This document shows, in pieces, positions 1 through 7,764 of a stretch of 64,000 nt of DNA. A model generated the notes under the pieces. The model had not been told where the DNA came from and did no database searches. It saw only the letters and a program-made list of their open reading frames with translations. Origin of the DNA: RFSX01 sp965230215 (GTDB taxonomy: Bacteria; Bacteroidota; Bacteroidia; Chitinophagales; Saprospiraceae); assembly GCA_965230215.1 (NCBI GenBank), contig CBDDKN010000001.1, positions 310,001 to 374,000 of the forward strand, written 5' to 3'. Position numbers and translations under genes: made by a program. Positions within the stretch are counted from its first letter, which is position 1; every line of letters starts with the position of its first letter.

Positions 1-518
1 CGATAGAGTATGTGAGAAAAAACAATATACCTTTCTTCGGTATATGTTTGGGTATGCAATGCGCCGTTGTTGAATATGCACGTAATGTAATCGGTTTATC
101 CAAAGCAGCCTCAACTGAAGTCAAGCCAAAGACCACACATCCTGTTATCGACCTGATGGACGACCAGAAGTCAATCAGGACAATGGGAGGAACCATGCGT
201 CTTGGTGCTTATAAATGTAAACTTGAGAGATCAAGTATCGCCTACAAAGCTTATGGTCGTTCAGAAATCCTGGAGCGCCACAGACATCGTTTTGAGTTTA
301 ACAACAAATACCTGGATCAATTCAAGGAAGCAGGAATGGTGATGTCAGGTGTGAACCCTGTCACGGGCCTTGTAGAGATTATTGAACTCAAGAACCACCC
401 TTTCTTCCTGGCTGTGCAGTTTCACCCTGAATTGAAAAGTACGGTAGAAAGGCCTCATGCTTTATTTGTAGCCTTTATAAAAGCCACTATCAAGAATAAG
501 TTAAATGAAAAAGCTTAG
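1..518 (+). CDS. pyrG: CTP synthase, C-terminal glutaminase part (partial, 5' end outside window)
   Basis: CTP synthase aminates UTP to CTP using glutamine, the last step of de novo pyrimidine nucleotide synthesis in the cytoplasm. Only the C-terminal class-I glutamine amidotransferase domain is present. The reading frame is open from the first bases, so the start lies upstream of the window. The nucleophile Cys sits in GICLGMQ, and the catalytic His-Glu pair in QFHPELKST. The intervening text (GGTMRLG, then ILERHRHRFEFNN) is the usual CTP synthase signature. The stop lies inside the next gene, a 14-bp overlap, so the two are probably cotranscribed. Confidence 0.96.
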   Translation, partial: IEYVRKNNIPFFGICLGMQCAVVEYARNVIGLSKAASTEVKPKTTHPVIDLMDDQKSIRTMGGTMRLGAYKCKLERSSIAYKAYGRSEILERHRHRFEFNNKYLDQFKEAGMVMSGVNPVTGLVEIIELKNHPFFLAVQFHPELKSTVERPHALFVAFIKATIKNKLNEKA

Positions 519-1041
519 TCTTGAAGAACTGAATCGTGATTCGATAGAAGAATACAAGAGTAAGGAAAAGCTTCCTGTAATCATCTTATTGGACAATATT
601 AGATCAGCGCATAATGTGGGTGCCGTATTTCGAACCTGTGATGCATTTGCAATGGATAGAATTATTTTGGCAGGTATCACGGCTCGCCCTCCTCACAAGG
701 AAATCAACAAGTCTGCCATTGGTGCTACAGAATCAGTTGACTGGGAATTTTACGAAGACGTACATGAATGTGTAAAACAGTTGAAGGAAGATGGTCATAG
801 CATCATAGGTATTGAACAGACAGATGCATCCATATCTTTGAATAAGTTTACACTTGCCGATTATAAGCTACCTCTTGTATTGGTGTTTGGAAATGAAGTA
901 GAGGGCCTATCTGAAAGCCTTATACCTTATATGGATGCGGCCATTGAAATTGATCAATTTGGTACAAAGCACAGCCTCAATGTCTCTGTTTGTGCAGGAG
1001 TAGTCCTCTGGGAGATCCAGAGGCAATTGCGTCATCTCTAG
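505..1041 (+). CDS. SpoU/TrmH-family RNA 2'-O-methyltransferase (178 aa)
   Basis: Putative SAM-dependent 2'-O-ribose methyltransferase acting on tRNA or rRNA. The three SpoU motifs are visible: motif 1 NIRSAHNVGAVFRTCDAF (about residues 31-48), motif 2 VFGNEVEGLS (about 127-136) and motif 3 SLNVSVCAG (about 157-165). These form the trefoil-knot SAM site. At 178 residues it is a stand-alone catalytic domain without the N-terminal substrate-binding extension of the larger TrmH-family protein at 28704. It overlaps pyrG by 14 bp and the convergent gene downstream by 4 bp. The substrate cannot be told from sequence. Confidence 0.9.
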   Translation: MKKLSLEELNRDSIEEYKSKEKLPVIILLDNIRSAHNVGAVFRTCDAFAMDRIILAGITARPPHKEINKSAIGATESVDWEFYEDVHECVKQLKEDGHSIIGIEQTDASISLNKFTLADYKLPLVLVFGNEVEGLSESLIPYMDAAIEIDQFGTKHSLNVSVCAGVVLWEIQRQLRHL

Positions 1042-1754
1042 AAGTTGTTTTTCTTATAATCTGGCCTGAATACGAGCCTCACACCAAGATGCCATTGATT
1101 GATATTGTTGCTGTTGGATTCATTTTCTGGGAGCGTCAACTGATATGCTTCATATTGGCCCGGCCATGCATTTGAAAAGTTCATGCTGTACATCAGAAAA
1201 GGAGAGACTGTGATCAAATTTGTAACACCGATGTCAAGCCCTGCGCCCAAACCAACCCTTATACTTGTGATTGATTCCTCTAATTGATCTCTGCCAGAAT
1301 CAGCATCAAAGGTTGAGCTTAGTGTATGCCTGCTGATGCCAGGAGAAAATACCCAATAGAATCCCTTGGCTAGAAAATCACCATCTTTAGAGAAGGTAGG
1401 ACAATCACAATCACCAAAGAAATCAAGAGGGTACAATTGCACATTCATATTGAAGTTATAGCTTGTCCTTTTGTGTGAAATCAGGTCTGAAATCCCTTGA
1501 AGTCCACTGTCTTCGGCAAAGGCATAGGTTATTTCCGGAAGAAACTCTACTCTGTAGTTTTTGAGTTTAAACCAATAGTTAACACCAAATTCGTAACTCC
1601 TGTTAAAGAGGTTAAGCGTAGTGTCTGCATTCGTTTCGAATGTCGTTGTCCAGGTTTTGTTGCTATTGTTCTGTAATCTGGCAGAAATACCAAACTGTGC
1701 GTTTGCTCCTGATACGATAAATAAAGCTGCTAGGATTGTCAATATACCTCTCAT
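1038..1754 (-). CDS. Putative outer-membrane beta-barrel protein (238 aa)
   Basis: Not recognised as a named protein. Residues 1-19 form a signal peptide with a hydrophobic core and an ANAQ end, so export is expected. The mature part is rich in alternating aromatic/polar strands (for example YEFGVNYWFKLKNYRVEF) and ends in strand-like segments (WHLGVRLVFRPDY), typical of small Bacteroidota barrels. Two nearby cysteines (CDCP, near residue 117) may form a disulfide. It converges on the methyltransferase with a 4-bp overlap. Function unknown. Confidence 0.7.
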   Translation of the reverse strand: MRGILTILAALFIVSGANAQFGISARLQNNSNKTWTTTFETNADTTLNLFNRSYEFGVNYWFKLKNYRVEFLPEITYAFAEDSGLQGISDLISHKRTSYNFNMNVQLYPLDFFGDCDCPTFSKDGDFLAKGFYWVFSPGISRHTLSSTFDADSGRDQLEESITSIRVGLGAGLDIGVTNLITVSPFLMYSMNFSNAWPGQYEAYQLTLPENESNSNNINQWHLGVRLVFRPDYKKNNF

Positions 1755-1849
1755 TCTATTGAATTGTCTTTAGGCAAATGTATGAACAAAATATATAACT
1801 GCTTCAAAGGCTGTGAGATTGTTCACTGGTATAATGAATGATATTGATC

Positions 1850-1857
1850 TATCTTTG
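1850..1857 (+). promoter_or_regulatory. Candidate -7 promoter element of rimO
   Basis: TATCTTTG matches the Bacteroidota -7 consensus TAnnTTTG at all fixed positions and ends only 7 bp before the rimO ATG. Transcription would start about 3-4 bases before the start codon, giving an essentially leaderless mRNA. No clear TTTG -33 box is present at the usual distance. Short AT-rich motifs also occur by chance. Confidence 0.45.
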
Positions 1858-1864
1858 TTCACCT

Positions 1865-3175
1865 ATGAAGACCAAGGCTAAAAAGAACAAGGTTAGTGTA
1901 GTCACTTTAGGGTGCTCCAAGAACTTAGTGGACTCAGAGAATCTTATTACCCAGTTGAAGGCAGGGGAGTATGATGTAGAGCATGATCAGCATTCTGATG
2001 ATGCCAACATCTTAATTGTAAATACCTGTGGTTTTATCGATAAGGCCAAACAAGAATCTGTTGACACTATTCTGGAGGGCATCGAACTCAAAAAGCAGGG
2101 CCAGATTGAAAAGCTCTACGTAACGGGTTGCCTGTCAGAGAGATATAAAGAGGATTTGGAAAAGGAGATGCCTGAAGTAGATGCTTATTTCGGCACCATG
2201 GAATTGCCAGCATTGCTGAACAGGTTTGATATTGATTACAAGCATGAGTTGATTGGGGAGCGTTGGACCGCTACGCCACAGCATTATGCCTATGTGAAAA
2301 TTTCTGAAGGCTGTAACAGAACTTGCTCTTTCTGTGCGATACCCCTCATGCGTGGAAAGCATGTTTCCAAGACAATAGAGGCATTGGTAAAAGAGGCTGA
2401 GAACCTGGCAAGAAACGGGGTTAAAGAAATTATGCTGATTGCGCAGGAGTTGACCTATTACGGTCTTGATATCTATAAAAAGAGAGCGCTCAATGATTTG
2501 TTAGAGGCTTTATGTAAAGTGGAAGGAATTGAATGGATCAGATTGCATTATGCATATCCTTCCAAATTTCCACTTGAAATCATTGAACTCATGGCCAGAG
2601 AGCCCAAGATATGTAACTACCTGGATATGCCACTCCAGCATGCTTCTGATCCGGTTTTGAAATCGATGAGAAGGCAGATTACACGCGCTGAGCAGATTGA
2701 GTTGATTGGCAAAATTCGGAGTATCCTGCCTGAGATCACTATCAGGACTACGATGCTTGTCGGGTTTCCAGGTGAGACAGAGCAGGATTTCCAGGAATTA
2801 TGTGATTATGTAGAGCAGATGCAATTTGACAGATTGGGTGTCTTCACATATTCACATGAAGAGGATACCAGCGCTCATGATATGGAAGATGATATCCCTG
2901 AAGAGATCAAACAGGATCGAGCCAACCGTCTTATGGAAATTCAACAGGAGATATCCTTTGAGAAGAACCTGAATCGAATTGGCCAGAAATTAAAAGTTCT
3001 CATAGATCGCAAGGAGGGAGAATACTTCGTTGGCAGAACTGAATACGATTCACCGGAAGTTGATAATGAAGTGCTTATTGACGCGCAAAAGTACTTTGTC
3101 CGAGTGGGGGACTTTGTTGATGTTGTGATAACGAATGCTGAAGCATATGATCTTTATGGTAAATTAATGGATTAG
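1865..3175 (+). CDS. rimO: Ribosomal protein S12 methylthiotransferase RimO (436 aa)
   Basis: Radical-SAM enzyme that adds a methylthio group to the conserved Asp of ribosomal protein S12. The N-terminal UPF0004 domain opens with VVTLGCSKNLVDSEN, the RimO form of the first cluster-binding segment. The radical-SAM CxxxCxxC lies in EGCNRTCSFCAIPLMRGKH (about residues 148-166). A C-terminal TRAM domain (about 375-436) contains the KVLIDRKEGEYFVGRTEYD segment. The start at 1865 gives the usual MKTK...NKV N-terminus. An in-frame ATG nine codons upstream would add an atypical hydrophobic leader and overlap the putative promoter, so it was not used. Confidence 0.95.
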   Translation: MKTKAKKNKVSVVTLGCSKNLVDSENLITQLKAGEYDVEHDQHSDDANILIVNTCGFIDKAKQESVDTILEGIELKKQGQIEKLYVTGCLSERYKEDLEKEMPEVDAYFGTMELPALLNRFDIDYKHELIGERWTATPQHYAYVKISEGCNRTCSFCAIPLMRGKHVSKTIEALVKEAENLARNGVKEIMLIAQELTYYGLDIYKKRALNDLLEALCKVEGIEWIRLHYAYPSKFPLEIIELMAREPKICNYLDMPLQHASDPVLKSMRRQITRAEQIELIGKIRSILPEITIRTTMLVGFPGETEQDFQELCDYVEQMQFDRLGVFTYSHEEDTSAHDMEDDIPEEIKQDRANRLMEIQQEISFEKNLNRIGQKLKVLIDRKEGEYFVGRTEYDSPEVDNEVLIDAQKYFVRVGDFVDVVITNAEAYDLYGKLMD

Positions 3176-3228
3176 CATCACAACAATATTTGATTTTTGG
3201 CATTGAATAGCCTGTATAAACTAAAATC

Positions 3229-3681
3229 ATGAGTATTCCAGCACATAGTAATTCCATATTTGCGAAAGAAATACACCCTTTCAAGCAACTATTGGTATGC
3301 GTTGGACTTATAATATTCATCATGCTATTTATAAAGGCTGCTTTTGGCGCAGAGAGCAGTGGCATGAAAACGGCATACTGGGAGACTTCTTTCGCTATCC
3401 TTATGGGCTTTGCCTTGTTTAACAGCATATTTAGCTTGTCATATACAAATAAGAATGTCTATTTCAGAGACAGCATATTCAGTTTCATGGGGATTGCCGC
3501 AGTTGGTGGATTCTTAGCATATTACTTTTCTGGCTTGACAATGGATGAAGCGGGATCATTCAGATGGCTTTACATTGTTTTCGGATTTTCATACCTGGTG
3601 TTCATCAGTATCGTTAATCTGATGAGAAAGATTATAGAGATTGTCAAGAAGCAGGATGCACGCCTTAGAGGTGAGGAATAA
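3229..3681 (+). CDS. Conserved-looking four-helix membrane protein of unknown function (150 aa)
   Basis: Not recognised. Four hydrophobic segments are visible at about residues 22-42, 54-72, 85-104 and 116-135. They are followed by a charged cytoplasmic tail (RKIIEIVKKQDARLRGEE). There are no cysteine motifs or catalytic-looking residues. It stands 53 bp after rimO and 37 bp from the convergent tyrS end, so it may be the last gene of the rimO transcript. An integral inner-membrane protein is a safe call; a function is not. Confidence 0.7.
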   Translation: MSIPAHSNSIFAKEIHPFKQLLVCVGLIIFIMLFIKAAFGAESSGMKTAYWETSFAILMGFALFNSIFSLSYTNKNVYFRDSIFSFMGIAAVGGFLAYYFSGLTMDEAGSFRWLYIVFGFSYLVFISIVNLMRKIIEIVKKQDARLRGEE

Positions 3682-3718
3682 ACAGACGCATTATAGACAG
3701 TCCATTTAAATCAGCTCT

Positions 3719-4996
3719 CTACACGAACTTAAATATGTATTTGTTCTTCTTCCCATTTTCAAATAGAAGGTATCCGTCAGCAATAAGTTTGTCCACATCT
3801 ATGATCAGGTCATGATCAGCCACTTTTTCCTTATTGACACTCACAGCGTTGCCTTTGACAGCTCTTCTGTATTCACTTAATGAGCTAAAAACATTACTTA
3901 GTTCCGTAGTTAAAGTATCTAATTTAAGATCGGAACCAATACGTGATTTCTCAATCTCAAACGAAGGAATTTCTTTTGACACCATGTCAAGTGCCTGAGA
4001 AGACATGGCTTTCAAACTTGCATTGTCAAGTCTTCGATTGAATATGATCTCTGATACTTCCTTAACTGATTGGCAATCCTCAGAAGAATGGACTCTTGCT
4101 GTCAGCTCTTCAGCCAATAACCTCTTGGCTGTTTGCGGATCATCCTGAATACTGTTGACAATATCTTCAATCTCGTTTCTTGATTTGAAGCTGAAGTATT
4201 TGGTGAACATCGGTATATCCTGATCGGCTGCATTTATCCAGAACTGGTAGAATTGATAAGGACTTGTCATGTTGGGATCTAACCAGACGTTACCTTGCTC
4301 TGATTTACCAAATTTCTTTCCATCTGACTTCGTAAGCAATTTGGAAGTTATAGCATATGCTTTGGAACCGTTAAGATTACGTCTGATAAATTCGACGCCT
4401 GATGTAATGTTGCCCCATTGATCCGAACCACCCATTTGGAAGTGACAATCATCTTTTTCGAAGAGGACCTGGAAATCATAAGACTGTAGCAACTGATAGC
4501 TGAATTCTGTAAATGATAATCCAGATTCAAGTCTGTTCTTTACTGAATCCTTGGACATCATATAATTCACTGTAAGGGTCTTTCCTACATCTCTTAGGAA
4601 GTCCAATACGTTCATGCCACTATAGAAGTCAAGATTGTTTCTCATCAAGGCCTGATTGCCTTGATTGCCAAATTCGAGAAATTTTTCCATCTGCTTAACC
4701 TGAAAGCTTAGGTTGCGGTCCAACTCTTCATAAGACTTCAACTCTCTTTCTTTATCCTTACCTGAAGGGTCACCAATACGTCCGGTGGCACCACCCATGA
4801 GCACTATTGGTCTGTGTCCCGATTGTTGCCAAAAACTCAAAAGCATCAACTGTACATAATTGCCGAGTGTAAGCGATGCTGCTGTAGGATCAAACCCGAT
4901 ATAGGCAGTACACATTCCTGATTCTGTCGCTTCTTTGGCTCCAGGAATCATATCATGGAGCATGCCTCTCCACTCTAACTCTTCAACAAAATTCAT
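3719..4996 (-). CDS. tyrS: Tyrosyl-tRNA synthetase (425 aa)
   Basis: Class-I aminoacyl-tRNA synthetase charging tRNA-Tyr. The HIGH-type signature is in YIGFDPTAASLTLGNYVQ (about residues 32-49), and the KMSKS-type loop is KKFGKSEQGNVWLD (about 226-239). The tyrosine-pocket segment SYQLLQSYDFQVL and the GGSDQWGNI motif are present. An S4-type RNA-binding domain closes the protein (about 360-425). Length is typical of bacterial TyrRS. It is monocistronic between convergent and divergent neighbours. No T-box leader is visible, as expected for Bacteroidota. Confidence 0.97.
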   Translation of the reverse strand: MNFVEELEWRGMLHDMIPGAKEATESGMCTAYIGFDPTAASLTLGNYVQLMLLSFWQQSGHRPIVLMGGATGRIGDPSGKDKERELKSYEELDRNLSFQVKQMEKFLEFGNQGNQALMRNNLDFYSGMNVLDFLRDVGKTLTVNYMMSKDSVKNRLESGLSFTEFSYQLLQSYDFQVLFEKDDCHFQMGGSDQWGNITSGVEFIRRNLNGSKAYAITSKLLTKSDGKKFGKSEQGNVWLDPNMTSPYQFYQFWINAADQDIPMFTKYFSFKSRNEIEDIVNSIQDDPQTAKRLLAEELTARVHSSEDCQSVKEVSEIIFNRRLDNASLKAMSSQALDMVSKEIPSFEIEKSRIGSDLKLDTLTTELSNVFSSLSEYRRAVKGNAVSVNKEKVADHDLIIDVDKLIADGYLLFENGKKNKYIFKFV

Positions 4997-5072
4997 TTCT
5001 CGATTTTAGCTTACAAATTTAAACATATGCCTTGAAAGGAAGTGGGAAAGTATTTATTAAAAAACTGATTAA

Positions 5073-5555
5073 TTATAACAATGCATCCCTAGAGAAAGAA
5101 CCAGGTAGGAGTGTATTTATGCCACTTACTTTTAGAATCTCATTGTCTTCACTGGTCAAATACATCACGATCTCCTTTTCCTGTCTTAATTCATACTCCT
5201 GGAGCACTTGTCTGCAAGCACCGCAAGGCATTACAACGGATTCCAGTGGTTTAGAGGGGTTTGAAGCTGTAATGGCTATGGCTTTGATAAATGGTGGATT
5301 GTTATTGGCCCCAGCAGAATAAAGCGCCACGCGTTCGGCACACATACAAAGTGGGAATGAAGCATTTTCCTGGTTTGCACCAAGGTGAATCTCTCCATTT
5401 TCTAATAGGACTGCTGCACCGACATAAAACTTTGAGTAAGGCGCATATGCCATTTCAAGTTGTTGTTTGGCCAATGCGATTAATTCTTTGATCTCTACAT
5501 CCAACTCTTCAGCTGAATTGAATATTTCGCATTCAAAATGATATTTTGCACTCAT
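5073..5555 (-). CDS. cdd: Cytidine deaminase (160 aa)
   Basis: Hydrolyses cytidine/deoxycytidine to uridine/deoxyuridine in pyrimidine salvage. The zinc site of the small tetrameric cytidine deaminases is present: CAERVAL supplies one Cys and the catalytic Glu, and PCGACRQ the other two Cys. AYAPYSKFYVGAA is the usual nucleoside-contact segment near the N-terminus. The frame stays open to 5903, but the family N-terminus fits the ATG at 5555. The upstream extension would run through the divergent sulfotransferase and lacks family features. Functional partners here are udk, the CNT transporter and the nucleoside phosphorylase. Confidence 0.95.
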   Translation of the reverse strand: MSAKYHFECEIFNSAEELDVEIKELIALAKQQLEMAYAPYSKFYVGAAVLLENGEIHLGANQENASFPLCMCAERVALYSAGANNNPPFIKAIAITASNPSKPLESVVMPCGACRQVLQEYELRQEKEIVMYLTSEDNEILKVSGINTLLPGSFSRDALL

Positions 5556-5576
5556 AAACTTTATATGATTGTCACG

Positions 5577-5584
5577 CAAAGATA
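5577..5584 (-). promoter_or_regulatory. Candidate -7 element of cdd
   Basis: Read on the minus strand this is TATCTTTG, a full match to TAnnTTTG, 21 bp upstream of the cdd start codon. It supports the shortened cdd start at 5555. No -33 TTTG is evident at the usual spacing. Confidence 0.4.
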
Positions 5585-5628
5585 GATTTATGTTGGCATA
5601 AATGCCCAGTGACCAATATATAGGAGCC

Positions 5629-6609
5629 ATGAGAGTAATGATAGCCTGCAGTCCAAGCACAGGGAGTTCCCTTCTAAGAAGGATGCTGAACAGGCATTCT
5701 TTGATCTTCTGCGGCTCTGAAACATCCCTGCTCGCCAAGAAATCACTATATCGATCATGGAAGTTCAATAAATGGCGCCTGACCAGGTCATTCCCCTTTG
5801 GATTGGTAGATGCAGCTTGGCTACATAAAAGAGGACTTAGTTTGGATGAAGAGTATCCAGTTGGAAGATCTGAACTGGAGTTGATGATAAAGAACAATAC
5901 CACCTATCAGGAGTTTGTTGATTCCTTTTTTAATAAGGTGTTGGAACATGAGTCAAAACAGTTCTGGATCGAAAAGACACCTTCTAACGCTTTGTCGGCA
6001 TCTGCATTTATACATGAATTTAATTGTGCCAAGTTAATCCATATATGTAGAGATCCATACGATACAATTGCTTCCCTGATGAATCGCGGAATGGATGTGT
6101 ATAACGCTTGTGCTGTTTACCTGATTAATACATCGGCCCTCTTGGAAATTGACTCTGGGAATATGCACTTGTGCTCCTATGAAGATTTGGTGGGGGATCC
6201 TCAGAAAGTACTTACTGGTATACTTGAATTTATAGGCTTAAAGTTTGAAGAGTCAATGCTTGATTCTGATAAAATGGCTAAAGGTGTTACTCAGATGAAG
6301 GGCTGGAAGTATGATGAAACAGCTAAAGTGGGTAAGGAGAGCATTGGTCGGTTTTCAAAGATGGATACCAGTGTACAACATCAGATAGCCACAGCTATTA
6401 ACACGATGCGTTTAGGATCAGATGTTAAGCATACTTCCATAGCGCAGATTTGTGAAACCTTATCTTACGATATGCGTGATACAGGCATAAAAGATCTCAA
6501 TACATTAAAGAGATTGCGCAAGATCCGGAGCAAAGATTTATTTCAAAGGACTGTTAAGTTATCTTACTTTAGGCTCTTTAATTATCCCATTCAAATCGAA
6601 CATGAGTGA
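5629..6609 (+). CDS. Sulfotransferase-family protein (326 aa)
   Basis: PAPS-dependent sulfotransferase fold. The 5'-phosphosulfate loop is a divergent form, CSPSTGSSLLRRMLNRH at the N-terminus (the usual text is PRSGTSLL). The 3'-phosphate site is LIHICRDPYDTIASLMNRG near the middle. The C-terminal third has the YEDLVGDPQKVL segment common in this family. The substrate is unknown; lipid, glycan or peptide targets are all possible. The start at 5629 puts the P-loop directly at the N-terminus; an upstream ATG at 5602 is possible but adds nothing recognisable. Its end overlaps prmC by 8 bp, so the two are cotranscribed. Confidence 0.82.
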   Translation: MRVMIACSPSTGSSLLRRMLNRHSLIFCGSETSLLAKKSLYRSWKFNKWRLTRSFPFGLVDAAWLHKRGLSLDEEYPVGRSELELMIKNNTTYQEFVDSFFNKVLEHESKQFWIEKTPSNALSASAFIHEFNCAKLIHICRDPYDTIASLMNRGMDVYNACAVYLINTSALLEIDSGNMHLCSYEDLVGDPQKVLTGILEFIGLKFEESMLDSDKMAKGVTQMKGWKYDETAKVGKESIGRFSKMDTSVQHQIATAINTMRLGSDVKHTSIAQICETLSYDMRDTGIKDLNTLKRLRKIRSKDLFQRTVKLSYFRLFNYPIQIEHE

Positions 6610-7393
6610 AGTAAGAGCATATTTGAATAAGCATCTAAGACCAGATATTGAAGGTCGTGAGCGGGATAATATTATTGAATATTATGCTGAAGAGCATGTT
6701 GCAATGCATGACGATATTGCAAGACATGTAGCATTGCTTAACTCTGGACATCCTGTTCAGTATGTTACCGGAGTCAGTTATTTCTATGGCTACAAATTTC
6801 ATGTTGATGCATCGGTGTTGATTCCCCGGCCGGAGACCGAAGAGCTTGTGCATTGGGTTGAATCTGACTTTAGGAATCAAAGGCAGGTTCGAGTTCTCGA
6901 TATTGGAACCGGTAGTGGATGTATACTTGTAAGCCTGGCAAATAAATTAGACCTGTCTAAGGGGATGGGTATCGATATCAGCCATGAAGCATTAATGGTT
7001 GCCAGGAAGAATGCGCAGACATATGATAGATCACTTGAGTTTGAATTGATCGATATCTTTGATGCAGCTGAGCTGGACCTGACTCAGTTTGATGTTATTG
7101 TAAGCAACCCTCCTTATATAGGCTTGAAAGAACTTGAACGTATGGATGAGAGTGTAAAGCGCTTTGAGCCAAATGAAGCCTTATTCGTAGAAGGGGAGGA
7201 TTGTTTATTGTTTTATAAGCACATATTAACACTTTACACAAAGAGCAAGTCTGATGCTATCTGTTATTTCGAAACAACAGACCTATACCATGAAGAGCTG
7301 GAAGTATATTTAAACGAAATGAACGTCAACTACGAATTCAAAAAAGACTTACAAGGGAAATGGCGTATGCTAAAGGTATGGCAGGCAGACTAA
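6602..7393 (+). CDS. prmC: Release-factor glutamine methyltransferase PrmC/HemK (263 aa)
   Basis: SAM-dependent N5-methylation of the GGQ glutamine of peptide chain release factors. The N-terminal helical domain ends in HPVQYVTG, a typical PrmC string. SAM motif I is VLDIGTGSGCILVSLA (about residues 97-112), and the catalytic motif is SNPPYI (about 167-172). Length is near the family norm. It overlaps the sulfotransferase by 8 bp and converges on the SUI1-family gene with a 4-bp overlap. Confidence 0.94.
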   Translation: MSEVRAYLNKHLRPDIEGRERDNIIEYYAEEHVAMHDDIARHVALLNSGHPVQYVTGVSYFYGYKFHVDASVLIPRPETEELVHWVESDFRNQRQVRVLDIGTGSGCILVSLANKLDLSKGMGIDISHEALMVARKNAQTYDRSLEFELIDIFDAAELDLTQFDVIVSNPPYIGLKELERMDESVKRFEPNEALFVEGEDCLLFYKHILTLYTKSKSDAICYFETTDLYHEELEVYLNEMNVNYEFKKDLQGKWRMLKVWQAD

Positions 7394-7743
7394 GCGCCAG
7401 CCTTTTTAATATTTTTAGCGCCTTTCTTTTTTAAAAAATCCATGATCTTATCTCTGACATCTCCCTGTATAATGATCTCTCCATTCTTTTGAGAACCGCC
7501 AACACCACAATAGGATTTTAATTCGCTGGCAAGATTCTTCATCAGCGTATCCGTCATTTGCAGTCCTCTTACGATTGATACGGATTTTCCACCTCGGCCT
7601 TTCTTTTCAAGATGAACCCGAATTACAGATTTGGCTATGAAGTGATCTTTCGGTTTCTGATCCTCTTTTTCTTCAGGAGCATTTTCAGGGTTACCCATGG
7701 CCCTGAATTGCTCCCAGTTTAACGTGTTTTTATTTTTTGACAA
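7390..7743 (-). CDS. SUI1/YciH-family translation initiation factor homologue (117 aa)
   Basis: Small protein with an eIF1/SUI1 fold, thought to affect start-codon choice. Family residues seen are KGRGGKSVSIVRGL and the conserved CGVGGSQKNGEIIIQGD stretch, followed by the RDKIMDFLKKKG helix. The charged N-terminal tail is typical. The start is TTG at 7743: a stop lies four codons upstream in frame, and the first ATG (residue 16) would cut into the conserved N-terminal segment. Confidence 0.9.
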   Translation of the reverse strand: MSKNKNTLNWEQFRAMGNPENAPEEKEDQKPKDHFIAKSVIRVHLEKKGRGGKSVSIVRGLQMTDTLMKNLASELKSYCGVGGSQKNGEIIIQGDVRDKIMDFLKKKGAKNIKKAGA

Positions 7744-7764
7744 CTCTTTTTTTCAACAAGATAA

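Noticed and set aside
5556..5903. 5' extension of the cytidine deaminase frame on the minus strand
   Set aside because: It has no family features, overlaps the divergent sulfotransferase, and a good -7 element and ATG support the start at 5555.
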